From Dipylidium caninum (taxonomy: Eukaryota; Platyhelminthes; Cestoda; Cyclophyllidea; Dipylidiidae): 64,000 nt of DNA. The notes beneath the pieces were generated by a model. The model saw only the letters and a program-made list of their open reading frames with translations, ran no database searches and had not been told where the DNA came from. Positions 13,235 through 26,700 of this stretch are shown here, one piece after another. Position 1 is the stretch's first letter, and every line of letters starts with the position of its first letter. Made by a program: the position numbers and the translations under genes. The DNA lies in assembly GCA_017562135.1 (NCBI GenBank), contig QEYB01001046.1:4712001-4776000 (forward strand). Reading direction: 5' to 3'.

Positions 13235-16200
13235 CCCACTTTATTGGTCTGCTAATCATACTTTCCTCTGCTTCTATCATTATATCAAGCAGACTCAGTT
13301 CTGCTTCGCCCACTATCTTTTAGTTGGCTGACGATTTCAGCTATCGACGAAAGAACAATAAAAGGGCACCAAACCATCTACGCCATGTAGAATACGGGAC
13401 CTGGGTGGATGCCTTTCGCTGGTAGGTGTGAAGGGTTTATGGGTTACGGAAAAAGGATAAGCTTGGTGGAGAGTCCTTTATGTCTCTTTTTGCGCCAAAC
13501 TGCCCCTATTCAATCGCATGAAATCTTGTAGCAAATCGGTTGCATAGGACGACTGAAGTCATTGGACACGTAGGAAATCCGCATTCTTTCGGTCCAGGCA
13601 TAAACAGCGACAGTTATGACTAGTTAGGTGGGCAGGCCAATGTTGAGACCGTGGGGAGTCGATTGTTTACATTAGGCAGAGGTAAATAAAGTCCTGCTGG
13701 TGGAACGCGTCCCCAACCACCCTCCCTCCCCTTCTCCTCCAGAAGCGAATGTTGCCCACTTTCATGGCGTAGCTGTTGTACGCGTATAGCCAGTGCGAGC
13801 GACTCTGATTTATGCGAAGATGTGCCGTTCTGGGAGAAAGGCTTTGGTTGTTCTAAGGAACTTAAGATGTCCCGCGATAACGGGAAGACGTCTGTTGCGA
13901 TGGTTTTTCCGTAGCGAATGAAGAAAGGTTTCTTTCTGACCCTCTTGTGCGCATTAGGATGCAATTTTGCTGATGCAACGAAATGCGTCTGTGCCGTCGA
14001 GGACTGCGGCGACAGGATGCTGAGGCCCGGCTCAAGCAAATGCCCGGGGAATGGGAAAGGGGAGGGATCGCGCACGGTGAACCGCCGTTTTCCTCACGAG
14101 GGCGCTGACAGAGGCTGCTCCTACGCGACACCCGGACGTCAAATGCTGCGTTTGAGTTGACACTTTTTGCCTAATGAAAGGTGGTAATGTGTTTCCGCCT
14201 AGCCTTCGATGAGTTTCGATGGGAATCAACATTGCGGAGAGTGGAAAGCACGTTCGATTGTCCAAGTCGAAATACGAAGATGGTTCGCGCTATCGAACTG
14301 TGCTGCGGGTGATCTGAGGCCTGCGCCAATGTCCTCCGGCCTCCACCACGTCGACACTTCCAGTGCCATCCGACCAACCGAAGTGACGACGGTTCGCAGC
14401 CGTCGATGTGCGTGTGGGAAAGTGGCTGCGTGGGGGACGAGTGCTCGGTTGGGAGGGGGGGAGACGGGGCCGCTGGCCCAACGGCCGCAGGCGTGGCCAG
14501 GCGACGCAGGCAAGTGAGGTGGCGCATCTCCTCCTAATTCCACATCTTAACTGACCGAGTGTGAACGGTTTATTGCGTGAGTATGTGGAGAAGGAGGATA
14601 TTCGTGCATAATAAATAAACCGTCCACAGGCATGGGGGTCCGACACTGTTAATAGCGGAGAAGATGAAAACGGACATCTGCTAAGGGAGGTGACCAAATG
14701 TAGGGAATGACGGCGCAGGACGTCTCAGCCGAAGAACCCTCCGGTTTCTACCTTCCACGAAGGAAACTTTAACAGTGTTGGGAGCTTCCGACGATATAAT
14801 GAATAATCTCGCGTCGATCTCCGTTGTCCCCACTAAGAGCCCGAGAGGCTCAGGGACAGACGTGGCCGCGTGGCTGTCATGTCACGTAAAATCAACACGA
14901 AGTGATTATTTTGTTGTAGAGGGGGAGGGGGGGGGAGTCTCCTTCTGCGCCTTCACACTATTCAAGTGAGGGGGAAGACGGAGGCAGCTGAGTCTATTGG
15001 GAAAACCAGCCGCAACCTGATTCATTATTTAGTGGCCATCGGGGGACCGCAGGGCGCGAGGAACTGATTACGACGATGCCGACCGCCTGCGAGGAATAAA
15101 GAACTACTTCGTTTCCAATAAACGCATAATAAAATATATGAGCTCAAAGAGGGAAATGTAACTGCCAAGAGTGCGGAGCGGTTGTCTCCGAAGCCCGTGT
15201 TCTCCGATGGCTGTGTCTACGCCCATGTGGGCGGACTGTTTATCCCAAGTGGTTCATCCCTCAAAAGTGGGCGCGAGGGCGCGGCAGGCGCGAGGAGGCG
15301 TCCGCCAAAGCGGCATTTGGGGAGACGTCCGAGCTTGGAGCGCCGGAGACCAGAGTCATGCGCACGGTCGCGGCTAAGCCCGCCCTCCTCCTGCCGTCTT
15401 GGGCTGCGACTGTGCACCGCCCAAAGCAGAACTGCTCGGGATGCAGGTGGATGCCACGGAAACTCGGTTTATTTTGTGGCAGGGGGACGTGAAGGGCGTA
15501 GCCTAACCTCGAAGAGGCATGGTGCTGTCCCTCCAGCCCTTTGCCCTCCCCATCCGCCGCCGTCTCCGCCCTTCCTGCCTCCCGGCCAGACGGCCTGATC
15601 ATCCCCAGGGACCGCGCAGTCGCCCGTCTAGTCCCCATTTCGGAGAACCACGGGAAAAGCAAAGATGTGACTGTGCAGTTAGCGAAAGGACGCGGATCTT
15701 TATCCAGCCGTGAGGTCTCATCGGAGCCTTTCAATGTGTTCCCTGGCGCCCAGCACTGCGCCTCTTCTGGCGTGGCTCGTCTCACGTGATTAGGAGGGCG
15801 GCACGAGAACAGGGTTGGGAGTGGCGCTTCTGCCCTTCACAGAGCATCTGCAGACATCCGCTCGGAGAAGGATTTCTCATCAAGAACACAGTTGTAGAGG
15901 ATCGGAGTCCCCGAAAATTCGCATTTATTTTGATGCTGGCTTAACTGGATCCGTCAAGGGGCCTCCCGCAGGTTAGTCTGCATCACAGTTTGAAGTAGAA
16001 CCCAGCTTGAAAGTCCCTGGTGCGTCACCATCTGGCCGAAATCTCCTTTTACTGCCTTCATAGACAACCTGCCAGAAAAGGCGGCGTAATCACTTCTCCT
16101 GCACGATCTGAAGTGGTTTCCTCGAGCTCCTCGACTCCATTCACCTCTCTCCTCGCGGACGAGCGGGCGTCCCCATCGCCCCATGCCGGCCGCGGGGAGG

Positions 16201-18816
16201 CGGGGAGGGCGCGGGAAGGGGTCGCCACGTCCGCATCTCCGGCGTGCGGGTGTCTCGCGAGTCCGGAGACAAGTTGTGAGCATCCTCCTGAGGCGCGACT
16301 CTCTCTCTCCAGCGCCTCCCAGGAGAATCTGTTGACTCGTTAGTAGCCAACTTTCCCCATGTTTCCACAAATATTTACGACTCTTTCCCTCAGCACCACT
16401 ACGTCGCGATACGCAGTCCGGCAGATGCGGCGAGCACCTCTGTTGCCGGCACCACTGAGACGCTGTCAGTGCACAAGGTCTCGAGATGTTCGTGGCTGAC
16501 CCGGAGACCAGGTGGACGCGCTCGGACCGAGGCCCGCGATTTGCACCGCCGTTCGCGCGAACAAGCAGTGTTTATGGCCTAAATCGCCAGCATCGAGGTT
16601 GGGACCTGGGAAGGCGGAACGGCCTCTCTATGCCTGGCCTGCGCGCCCTCTTTCCCTCAAGACACTTCGGACCTGGTGCAACGGACTGCGACAGCCCGAC
16701 GTATTGCTAGTTTACGAAAGGCCGTGGAACGTCGACTGTCTTGCCGCTCCGCCTCGAGCCCGCTACGCCGCATGGCCCATTTTTGTCGACCGCAAAAACG
16801 GAGACGTGCAGACGCTGGTTGCGAACCTTCATCAGACCATCTCGCAGCACCTCTACTGCTTCCCTACTGTTCCGCAGAGAGTGAGGTGCCACCAGTCCGA
16901 GAGCCCGCGAATCCTCGCAGCATATTTTGCAGGAGGAACACGACGGACCCACACTCGAGGGAAATCGGGACTCCTCGCATTCCTACAGCGCAGTCGACGG
17001 CGAACAAAGACCTCATGGAGTTTGCTGCCTCTGCGCGGACCGATGAGGAGAGGAGGTGAAGAAGAACTGCGATTAAAAGCAATGAAAGTGGTGTGGTTCC
17101 TTCGCATCCTCCCCGAAGCTGACTGGCCTAGTGTCGTCCCTTGCCTCGCCACGCAACAGACTCCGCGCGTGGGCGATTAAGGCGATTCCGCCAGGAGGGT
17201 TGAGCGCTGAACCGAGTCTCGGAGAAGCGGAAGGGTGAAGACCAACTTCAGCATAACTTTGAAGTTGTTTTAGGTGGGGAAGCCTATTTTGATCAGGGTG
17301 TAGAAGAAAGTCAGGAGAACTGGGGCAGAGGCAGAGTCAGAGGCAGGGGTATGGGAGAGCGAGGCCTCGAGAGGGACCGGGACCCCGACAGTTTGGGCAC
17401 AGCACGTGACCACGGCGAAGACTGCATTGCTGGCTTCCCCCAAGGGAACCTTTTCCCAAAACGAGATGTTTGCTTCAATCCTCCCGAAAAGGGCAGGAAT
17501 TGCGTCCCGAGTTTCCCTTTAAAGAGAATAACTTTAGCCGTGGAAGCGACGATCGACGCTTTCCTCGGGATCGCCTCGAGCTTTTGGCACCACGGCCGAG
17601 GAGGTTCCGCTCGAAATTTCCCGTCCTCTCCTTTCCCCTCACTTTGTTAGACGACTCAGTCCACAAGCCTCGCCTCGCTACTTATTATCTTCACCCTCTA
17701 ATTTACCGATTTTGAGGGGATGCGTGATTAAATATTACAAAATAGAATAATTACTAGCCTAATGACTTCGTACGCAAGGGAATGGGGACGGGTTGATTTA
17801 GTGGCTGGAGTTGAGCACCAACAACTCGGTTGCTTTCCATTCCCCCTTAGCCAGAAGCCTCGTAATCAGTAATTGCCGTTTCCCTCTCTGACAGGTGGGC
17901 ATTTGTTTCTGCAGCCTACTTTAATTATACATCATCGCGACGGGGGACACAAAAAGGCGCTGTTATAAAGATTGAAGGTGGCGATTATTGGGGAAGACAA
18001 AAAGGACTCGGGCGATTTCGGGCGGAGACTCAACCGGGGCTCGAGTCCCCGTCCCAACTAGAGCGCGACGAGTCCGGCCCGGCGGCCCCACCTTTCACTG
18101 ACTCGCGCGCCGCAGTGAGCGGGAAGGCAAACGCTCAGTGACACGAGTTGTACACGAAGCCTTGAGAACAAATTATCTTCTTCCAATCTTTTAGTCTTAA
18201 AGCTGCCACAACAGCAGCGGTCGAACGGTAGATGGTGGCGTAAGCAAAAGTGTCTGTCGAGAGTTGGGGCGAGTGGATAAAGCTTCTCTCGAAACACAGA
18301 GTGGACTTTTGCCTAGGCAGCGTCTAAAGACTGCGGTGTAGGCTCCCGGTGAACCGCAAAGGGCGGACGCTGCCCTGCTCGCTCGCCGACATGGTGGAGC
18401 CGAAGGCAGGCACGCACTCTGCGCCCACACACCTCCACTTCGCGGCAATTCGGAGGGGACGAGTGCGGTGGAACGCCACCAGCTCGTCTGCCCCGAGCAC
18501 GCCTTCCCCATGCTGGAAAGGGGCGCGCTGCGCAGAGCCTTCTGTCTGAGTTGGACACGCTGTTGGCCAAATTAATTGGGGGTTTTTGAGACGTGGTCTC
18601 ATTGGATTAAACGGTACGCGCCTTGGGGGACGCGAAGGTGTGGCATAATTCGGCTCCCAGGCGAGGCTAAGGTAGTCTGCGAAGGGTCCCAGGGCAGCCC
18701 GTTGACATGGCAGGGCGTCGAGCCCTAGTCTCGCAGAACGTGTGCCCCTCGGACATGCGCGGACACAGACGCGCGCCCCAGGCCTGGCAACCAGGTCTGT
18801 CTGCCTATCTACGCGC

Positions 18817-18862
18817 CCGTCCGTCCGTCCGTCCGTCCGTCCGTCCGTCCGCCTGTCTGTCT
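18817..18862. repeat. (CCGT)n / (CTGT)n microsatellite
   Basis: About eight perfect CCGT units run from 18817 to 18850, followed by CTGT units. The flanks over the next 200 bases hold CA and CG dinucleotide-rich stretches. All frames through it encode repetitive Pro-Ser-Val-Arg or Thr-Asp-Gly-Arg strings, which are not genes. Confidence 0.9.
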
Positions 18863-20254
18863 GTCTCACACCTCTGGGGCGGCGGGGAGGCACGCACGCA
18901 CACACGCAGCCGCCTGTCTGTCCGCCACACTCTTCGTCGGGTGCGTTGGGGCAAAAGGGTGTACGCAGTTCGCAAGCACACATACACACACACACGTACG
19001 CACGCATTCGTATGGACACTGACGCCCGTACGAATGCGCGCGCACACCTCTGAGACCGCAGACGTGGGACAACTCATAAGTGGGCAACAGGTGTCTGTGG
19101 CAGCACTCGGGGAGGAACCGGCTCCTTGGCGGAATTAGCCCTTCTGCGCGAGGACAGGTGAGTGCCCATTCGGCGGCTCCTTATTCCTCGATGCTCTTCG
19201 CCCCCCTCCTCCCGAAAAACAACACGGCGGTCCCACGAGCCACAGTGTCCTGCTGACCTGCGCCGCGGCGCGGCGCACTCAAACCGCTCTGGTGAGGCCT
19301 TTGATCGTCGACTCATGCCAGCCACTTTCGGTAGAGTGAGGCTTATTTGTAAGGCTTAATAATAGCTTTAACGAGGGATGTTGTTTGACATCCTCACTTC
19401 ACACTGCCGGCGGCCTTCCCTTCATTCTCCCTTCATTCCGCTCGGCTGAGGTACTCCAGCCACCACTAGGAGTGCGAGCAGACTGCGATGAGCGGATCGC
19501 GGGCGCGGATATGATAATCTTGGACAGTTTCATCAAATAAGGCCACTTTATGGGGACGTAGCAGACGTCATAATTTCCGGGGCATTCCACTTGCTGCAAG
19601 CCAAGTTCCTCCAAGATGTGTCGAGCTCAAAAAGACAACTGTGAATTTTCGGCCCGGGTTTCCGGTTATTCTCTTTGCAATTACACGGTCGACGATTGAT
19701 GCTTGTGGGTCTTGGGGAGGAAGAACGAGAACGGAGGTTAAATCATAGCCGCTCTTTGCACCCCAAAGTGGGCGTGGAGGTTGGCTAACACAGGGGCGAG
19801 GGTGGCTGTGCCACTGGTGGACTTCGGCTTCAGCCCCCCCTGAGCGACGTTGGGCACGGTGGATTCCCGCCAGGAAGAGAGCACAGCCCGGCCACTTGAG
19901 GGTGATGCTCGAGTACCCGGGCCGGGCTGCACGGCCGCCGACCCGCAAGGCTCGCCAACTGACCGCGACAACGCGGCCTCCCAACACATTTTTGAGCGGG
20001 ACATCCGCACCAGATTGGCCGGGGCCTCAGACCGCACAAGACGCGGTGGTTCGTGTCACTTGATGCCTAAATAGCTTCGACTCGCGGACCATTCGCCTGC
20101 CAGGAGGTTTTGAGTCCGGGTCCACAAGCTCGGCGGCAGTTGTAGGCAAAGCCGGACGGCAGCAGCCCGGGCAGTTCGGTCGCACTGTTGAAGGGACTTC
20201 CGCAGATGCACATCCTCGTTTCAGACTGCTTGCGTGTGGGCAGGCAGACGGGCT

Positions 20255-20280
20255 GGCGGGCGGGGCGGGCGGGCGGGCGG
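20255..20280. repeat. GCGG-rich simple repeat
   Basis: A run of GGGC/GGCG units with several G-triplets, which could fold as a G-quadruplex on the plus strand. It lies in the GC-rich non-coding block. Confidence 0.6.
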
Positions 20281-22284
20281 ACGAAGGGGTGGCTGGAAGC
20301 GCTGGCGGTGGACCTCGCAAGTCGCTTTGCGTAGGTGTCTTTTTGTGTTGGCATTTATGGGAGCAGGTGGCAGCTAACCTTTTTCTTCGGTGCAACCATG
20401 CATGGTGAGAGGGAAATCCAACTCACTTTCTTGTTTTTTTTTACGGCCGATTGAAACATTGTTTATTTGAAAATCCTTGGAGCGTGAAGCAGAAAGAACT
20501 TATTTGGCAAAAGTATATATCTGAAAGGTCAGGGTTAACCTACATCGCGAGCAAATCCCAGTGTTATATGACTTTGGTAATGTTTGAAGTTGGCAGGCCA
20601 CCTATAACTGTGACTCCAAAAGGGCTGCTCGGTGACACTAGGCCGCTCACAGCCTCTAGAGACGAGGGTCTCCTGCCAAATTTCCGTTCGCATTCCTGCG
20701 GCCACTCAACTTGCCATCCGACCAAGTCGTCTAAGCCTTCCGAGGCGGGGTGGGCGAGATTCTTTGCCTGCGGAACCCGGAGGAAGGAATGCGATCACCC
20801 AACATCTGAGGACACTATGGCGGCAGCAATGAGAAGTCTGAAGAATTTGTCCCCCCCCCCTTCCCCTTTTTTTCCATGGCGACGGTTGCTTGTGGTTCAC
20901 CGTGCCGACTACACCGACTACACGACCGGGTGGCATCGGTGTGCAGTGCCGAGGGCAGACGCCAGGGGTTGGCGAACACTCCTCCACTTCGTGGGCCCTG
21001 AGTGCTGCGACCGGAGGCAACAACGTCGGCTGTGTCCGAGGAGTAATGGGACTCAGCACGCCTTTTTCTTTGAAGAACTATCCGCATTTTCCCTTCTGCA
21101 AATCATCGAGTGTACTCCACCCGGGCGTCTGCCCGAGCGAGTCTACCAGTCAGTGCGTAGAACAGTGGCTGACTCGCCGCAAATGCAAATGCCGAGGTTT
21201 ACGCGACTCGCAGGCTGAGATGCCCGCAACTGCCAACAGAGCCGGGGAGCAGTGAAGCGATTTTGCCTCGACGAAGTCGCTAACTCTCCATAGTCCCGTG
21301 GCATGAATCGGCATAAAAAAGTCGCGCGTTTAATTTCGCAGGGTAAAGGAAAGGAAAAGGGGCAAACACAGAGGAGCGCGTGTGACTCAGGGTTTAATTT
21401 TGCTAATTGCTGTCATAAACACTCTTCAACGTCACTGACCACGGACGCGACTGTCCCAACCTGGTGAACAGCGAAGGAGAGAGGAGAGACTGAAGGGAGG
21501 GCGCGGGAGTGGGGGCGGCCACGGGATGGGGGTGTGTGTGAGAATGAACGACTGTGCACCCCGGAACGCCTGTCACCTCGGTGACTCCTGTTGCACGCCT
21601 CGTTCTTCACCACTCTTGGTTGTCATTGGCTCCGTCTACACAACTGAGTGGAGGCTGGCACGACCATTTAGGGGATTCACGAAGTCGCCTCTGGCAGTCA
21701 CATGAGTGTCGTTCCGTGCGTGAGTGGATTTACCCGCACGCCGCTTGTTGGAGTGAAATTGTGCACCACTTGTCGGGGGGGGGCGGGAGGGGGGGAACCT
21801 CGGACTAATCTCCGGCATCCTCGCAGTGGTCGGGGCACTGCTCGGCTTCTCACGGTTCCCGCAATAAGTGGAGCTTCGGGCCACGCGATGCGGCGATCGC
21901 TGGCTCCCCATTCACAACCCTCCCGCTTTGAGTGACAAAAAAGTCCTCGCGGTTTGCAGCGTAAAGACATGAAAGTGTACGGCAGCTTTAGAGGAAGAGG
22001 CACAGGCGTAGGGGCTAAAAAGTCCCAAATTCAAGCAGCAACGTACGCAGTGGAAGGAGTAATAGAGGCGTTAGCGCAGTGAGAAGACGTCTGTTCCGCC
22101 AAACACCCTTCTCTCGGTCACGAGGAGAAACGAAGAAGTGGACTTGATTAATTCGTTTTTCATGCCTCCCACAACAAGCGTTCGGCCTCCCCTCTCTAAT
22201 TTCCTGGGGAGAAGAAGAATTGGTGAGAAAGGCGTAAAAGACGCATAAAACTGTGGATCGCTCTGGCTTGAGGCGAGCTCTCAC

Positions 22285-22322
22285 CCCCGCCCCGCCCCGC
22301 CCCGTCCCTCCCGCCCCCTCCC
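22285..22322. repeat. (CCCCG)n simple repeat
   Basis: Repeated CCCCG units followed by C-rich DNA. The minus strand is G-run-rich and quadruplex-prone. No gene overlaps it. Confidence 0.65.
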
Positions 22323-23308
22323 CGCCTTTCGACTTTACCTCCCTTGATTAGGGTGTAGGTCCGTCAAAGGCGGGACGAGGCCCCACTCGCCGCCCGCGGG
22401 GCGCCAACACGAACCCGCTGACGGCCCGAGGAAGTGCTGATGTGGCGGAGCAGACAAATTCACTTGCTGCAGCGCCGCGTCAGCAGAGTGACCGTTTGAA
22501 CGAAAAATGAACTTGAGGTGATATCATCGGGGTTTAATGTGTTACTAACCAGAAGAAAATATCAGAGTCTGGGCCCCGGTCAGCCCTTAAGCAGTCAAAT
22601 ATGGACATCTAGCGGCCAGTGGGAGGTTGGGAACTGCAAATTTTGCCGACTCCCCACCTGTTTCCTCGGCCATGCGGCCATTGTGGCGGACGGTGGACCA
22701 GTTGCCCCTTGTTCGGGCCTCCAAACCCCTGGGAGGACGCCCCATGTGGCCACAGGCGATGGACGCCGGTGGGTCGACACTCAAGGCAGCCCGTTGAGAC
22801 GACGCGGCGCAAAGTAGCGCGTTTGCCCCTTCGCTGAATGCGCGATGGCCATCTTTGCTAAGTCCTGATGATGGAAATATAATTTTATCCATTCCCGCGA
22901 GATTAATGGAAAGTCATTTTATTATCAGATTAGCGAGGCACCTTTCATGCGTGTTGGGTCTAAAAACTCTATCTTCCCATCAGACCGTAGCATAAAAATG
23001 CCTGCCTTTCGGCTAAAACATTTAATTTGAAGAAGTTCCACACAGCGCGGCTCCCTTTGGAGCCACTTCATTTGCCACTCAACTAATCAGCCCAGATGAC
23101 GTCCAGACCATTTCGCGATGATGTCTTTTTAAAAAAAGGAAAATTAACGCGGGAGTTCAAATTATCTAGTTGGCTGTTTCGTTTATAGTGTGGCTTCAGT
23201 AGGGAAACGCACCGCCTCTGACCCGAATTTCGATGTGTTAAGTGAGAGGAATCGCTGCCTCCTTCGTGCGCACGGGAAATCAGCGTGATGAAGCGGACTC
23301 CTTCCATG

Positions 23309-23332
23309 CGCGAGGCGAGGCGAGGCGAGGCC
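23309..23332. repeat. (GCGAG)n tandem pentamer
   Basis: Four or so consecutive GCGAG units at the edge of the protocadherin 5' region, about 400 nt upstream of its first exon. Confidence 0.65.
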
Positions 23333-23730
23333 GGTGGCTGCCCGTGCCCGCCTCTGCGCACCACCTGCCCGGGTCAGAGGGCATCCGAGGCTCGCGCGAA
23401 ATCACTCTCCCGACGCAGGCCTCTGTTTGTGGTCGGTGTCTCCAGCCACCGCCAATTGCTCAGAGTAAAAGAGTAATTGGCGACCCATTAGCCACCGCCT
23501 CACATCAGTATTATGACAACGGGGCTGGGGATGCAGTCATGCCTCTATGAGACGTTAAAGTTACAACCCCAACCCCGACCCCCAACTTCAATCCTTCTTC
23601 TTCTTCGTCTGCGTCTGTGTCTTCTTCGTCCCTTTGCTTGTATCTCTTTAAACGCCTGCTCGTGGTATGTGCCATTCACATTTTGGGGTGTTAATTTGTT
23701 CACTACAGGCTGAAGAGGAAGGTTTTAGAA

Positions 23731-26700
23731 ATGATCCCACCGGTGTGTCGCGTTCCTGCTCGTCGCCGCCCTCTGCCCCGCTGGGAGCCAAATAATCGAG
23801 TCCATTAGTGTGCTGGAGAACAGCGAGTTGGGAACAGTAGTGTACGATCTGCGAGAGCGCCTTCTACGCGTCCTCGACCCTGTCCAGTTGGCTAAAGTAA
23901 ATGCCTACGCTGGTCAACAGGATCTGTTTTGGCCGTTTGCCCTCAAAGACCTTCGCATCGTCGTTGCCCGCCCCCTCGATCGGGAGGCTATCTGCGAGAA
24001 ACAGAAGGCTCTTGCCCTCAGTCAGCACATGAGCAGACCGCTGAAGGATGAAGATTGCCCTCTCTACCATTGCTGCCAAATACTCCATGTCAACGTCGTC
24101 GTAAGTCCCACCGGCCCCACGCAAGTCTTCCTCATTCGTGTGGCAGTCCAGGACGTCAACGACAACGCCCCCACCTTCCCCCAACTGGAGTCGCCATTCG
24201 TCACCATCGCCGAGGACCTGTCTGCGGGGGCGAGAATTCTCCTCCCCGAGGCCATTGACATCGATAGTCGGCCTTTTGGGGTAACGGATTACCGAATAAC
24301 CCGGTGGATTCAGGGAAACGCCTCTCACTTTCAGCTGAACATAATGAATGACCAGGAGGAGGAGGCAGTCGTGGGCGATGGCCCTGGATTTGGTCACACG
24401 AAAACCGGTCGACCCTACCTGAACATTGTGCATCCCCTCGATCGAGAGACAGAGGAGGTTTACGAATTCGTCCTTGAGGCAATAGATGGATCTCACGGAG
24501 AAGGTGGAATTTCATTCACAGGGAGTGCGAATATCGTCATTCGGGTGCGCGATGTCAACGACAACGCTCCTGTGTTTGACGAAAAGACTTATAGCATAGT
24601 AGTCCAGGAGAATACCTTGCCGCGGAAAGTCCTTCAGTTCAAAGTAACGGATTTGGATGCAGGAGAGAATGGACGCGTTTTTCTCAATATAGTCGATCCA
24701 ACACATAAGGCCATCAGCCTCTTCCGGGTCTCTCTGCAAAACAGTCTTCCACCGCCGGAAATGCTTCACAAATATTCTCAGGCTAGACACACGCCTGGAT
24801 CCTTCTACATCGCGTCACTCCATCTGCTGGAGTATCTCGACGCAGAACAGCTGCCTCCACGCCTCAAGTTTTACATCACCGCCACGGACAACGGGCAGCC
24901 CGCACTGAGCTCCCGCGCCGAGGTCAACGTGGACATAGTCAACGTGAACGACCAGGCGCCAAACGTTGTCTTTCTGCGCGAGGGCAAACGTCTAGCCGCA
25001 AACCGTGTCACTCTCCCCGAAGTGATCACCGAGCCCGAGTCCATTGTCGCCGAGGTGCACGTCACCGACGCGGACTCCAACTTAAATCAGCTGAGTTGTC
25101 GCATCACCTCAGGAGCGGATGCCTTCCATTTAACTGAGGTTAACGTCTTTTCCGGTGGCACCGACGCGGCGGAATTCATCCTCTCGGGTTTCGGCCAATC
25201 TACGTCTTCTTCTTCCTCTTTCACCTCCGCCTCCGCCTCCGCCCCCACCTCCTCCTCCTCTTACCTCTTCCCCTCTTATCGGCAGTTCACCCTCAGGACA
25301 AAGATCAATCTGGATAGGGAAGAGAAGGCCGCATACATGGTGAGTCGTGGTAAATACTGAGGAGAATGTGACAGACTGACGGGGCAGACAGACAGACAAG
25401 CTGATGGTCCTTACCGCGTGGACTGGCGAGCAGAGCCATGTGCGCTGCCCAACCTCTGCTCATGTAGCAGATGGTCGGGCCTCAGAGACAGTGCCGCAAG
25501 GTCGTAGCACTTTCCCCTCTACCGGTTGCGCTCTTCCAACTACTGCTCTGGGCGGAGAGCGAGGCGAGGTGCAGCGTTGTTATCCAGCCAGCGCCTGCGG
25601 TCTGGAATGCAGGACTGCCCGGCGACGGGACAAGTGCGAGCTGCCTGCGCCAGTCCTTCCGGGGTCACGGCCAGAAGCGGAAAGTGGCGTCGCGGGCGCC
25701 GCGTCGGCGTTGGTGGCAGACCTGTCCCTTCGCGCGCGAGAGGCTGCTAACAATCACAGAGGAAGCTGTTGAGGAAATTGTGAGGTTCTTTGCCAAACCT
25801 CTCCCCAGTCGTCCCCTATTAATGCTCGTCATGCGTACGGTTCCCGCTAACGCGGTGAATTCTCACCGGTCCAGGTAGAAAAACAATAAATTTATTGCGC
25901 TGTGTGTGAACAATAATCCCGCAAAACTAGCTTAGTTAGGGACACAAGCGGGTTGTTATTTTAACAGTAGTTTCGGAGATTTTCAATGGCGACGCATATG
26001 GTGCGGTGAGTGCACTAAGTTGGACTGTGGGGCAACGGTCAAAAGCGGTGTGGGGGCAGACGCCTGTCTCTCGTTCCCCGGAGGAGTAGAGGACGAAGAC
26101 GAGGACGAGGACGAGGAGGAGGGGGCCGGAGGGCTGGTGTTGGGTTGCTTCGCAGCAAATGGCCTCAGGACGCGGCCTGCCGTTCCTGCACTTTTCCGGT
26201 GTAAAGGCCACCTCGAATGGCCGGAGGACGCGGCATAGAAAGGTCCATCGCCATCGTGGAATTGGGTGAGGTCGAGGCTTCCACATGTTCAACCTCGCCG
26301 GACACGGGGTATCACCCACCGCGTCGGCCGATAATAAGAGCAGCGACTGCCGCCGACCATGTGCTCCTTCTGCCTGGAGGAGGCTCACCCTTCCTCCGTT
26401 ACTGCCCGCGAGGGTGACCACTTTCACGCAACCCGCCCCAATCGACTGAATCCTTCCGCCCACTAGTCAGTAGCCTTAAAGGCATCTGCCCTGCCTACAG
26501 CACACCCGTTACTTTCCTTCCCACCCGGGGGAGGACGGAGGGCATCATCAAATAACCCTCGCTTTGGCCCACTCCTCGGCCTGAAATGCGTGAGAAGGCA
26601 GAAGAATAAAAAGTCAGCTTCTTGCTTCCTTCCCGCTCTCTCAGGCTGAGTTGCGCGGAGAGGGCACGGCTGGTGGGGGGCGGTGCTTGAGGTGATTAAT

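Larger units (their letters stand above)
11581..23730. other. Large GC-rich gene-poor region
   Basis: About 12 kb with no recognisable protein-coding gene on either strand. Up to about 13.6 kb it is AT-rich, then it turns GC- and CpG-rich. Many open frames here are long only because GC-rich DNA has few stops; they lack domains, overlap on both strands and encode Arg/Pro/Ser-rich strings. It holds a small inverted repeat (13211-13234), a tetranucleotide microsatellite (18817-18850) with CA/CG-rich flanks, and G/C runs (20261-20280, 22285-22305, 23310-23330). It may carry regulatory DNA for the downstream protocadherin, but nothing specific can be assigned. Confidence 0.55.

Noticed and set aside
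13918..14160. A plus frame with a signal-peptide-like start (MKKGFFLTLLCALGC) and cysteines
   Set aside because: The downstream part is Arg/Gly-rich like other GC-driven frames, it overlaps long minus-strand frames, and it has no domain or splice context. Not enough support for a secreted-protein gene.
17978..18058. A tRNA-like T-arm (GGGGCTCGAGTCCCC) followed by TCCCAAC
   Set aside because: An acceptor-like pairing can be drawn, but no D-arm or anticodon arm of correct geometry exists.
18324..19138. Long overlapping frames on both strands through the CCGT repeat
   Set aside because: The translations are periodic repeats (SVRP, TDGR) caused by the microsatellite.
20451..21218. A 255-codon plus frame
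   Set aside because: No recognisable domain; it overlaps minus-strand frames in GC-rich DNA, and its hydrophobic and charged pattern is not protein-like.
25190..25260. A Ser-rich stretch encoded by TCT/CCTCCG repeats inside the protocadherin exon
   Set aside because: It stays in frame within a good cadherin exon, so it is treated as a low-complexity loop of the protein and not as a separate repeat element.
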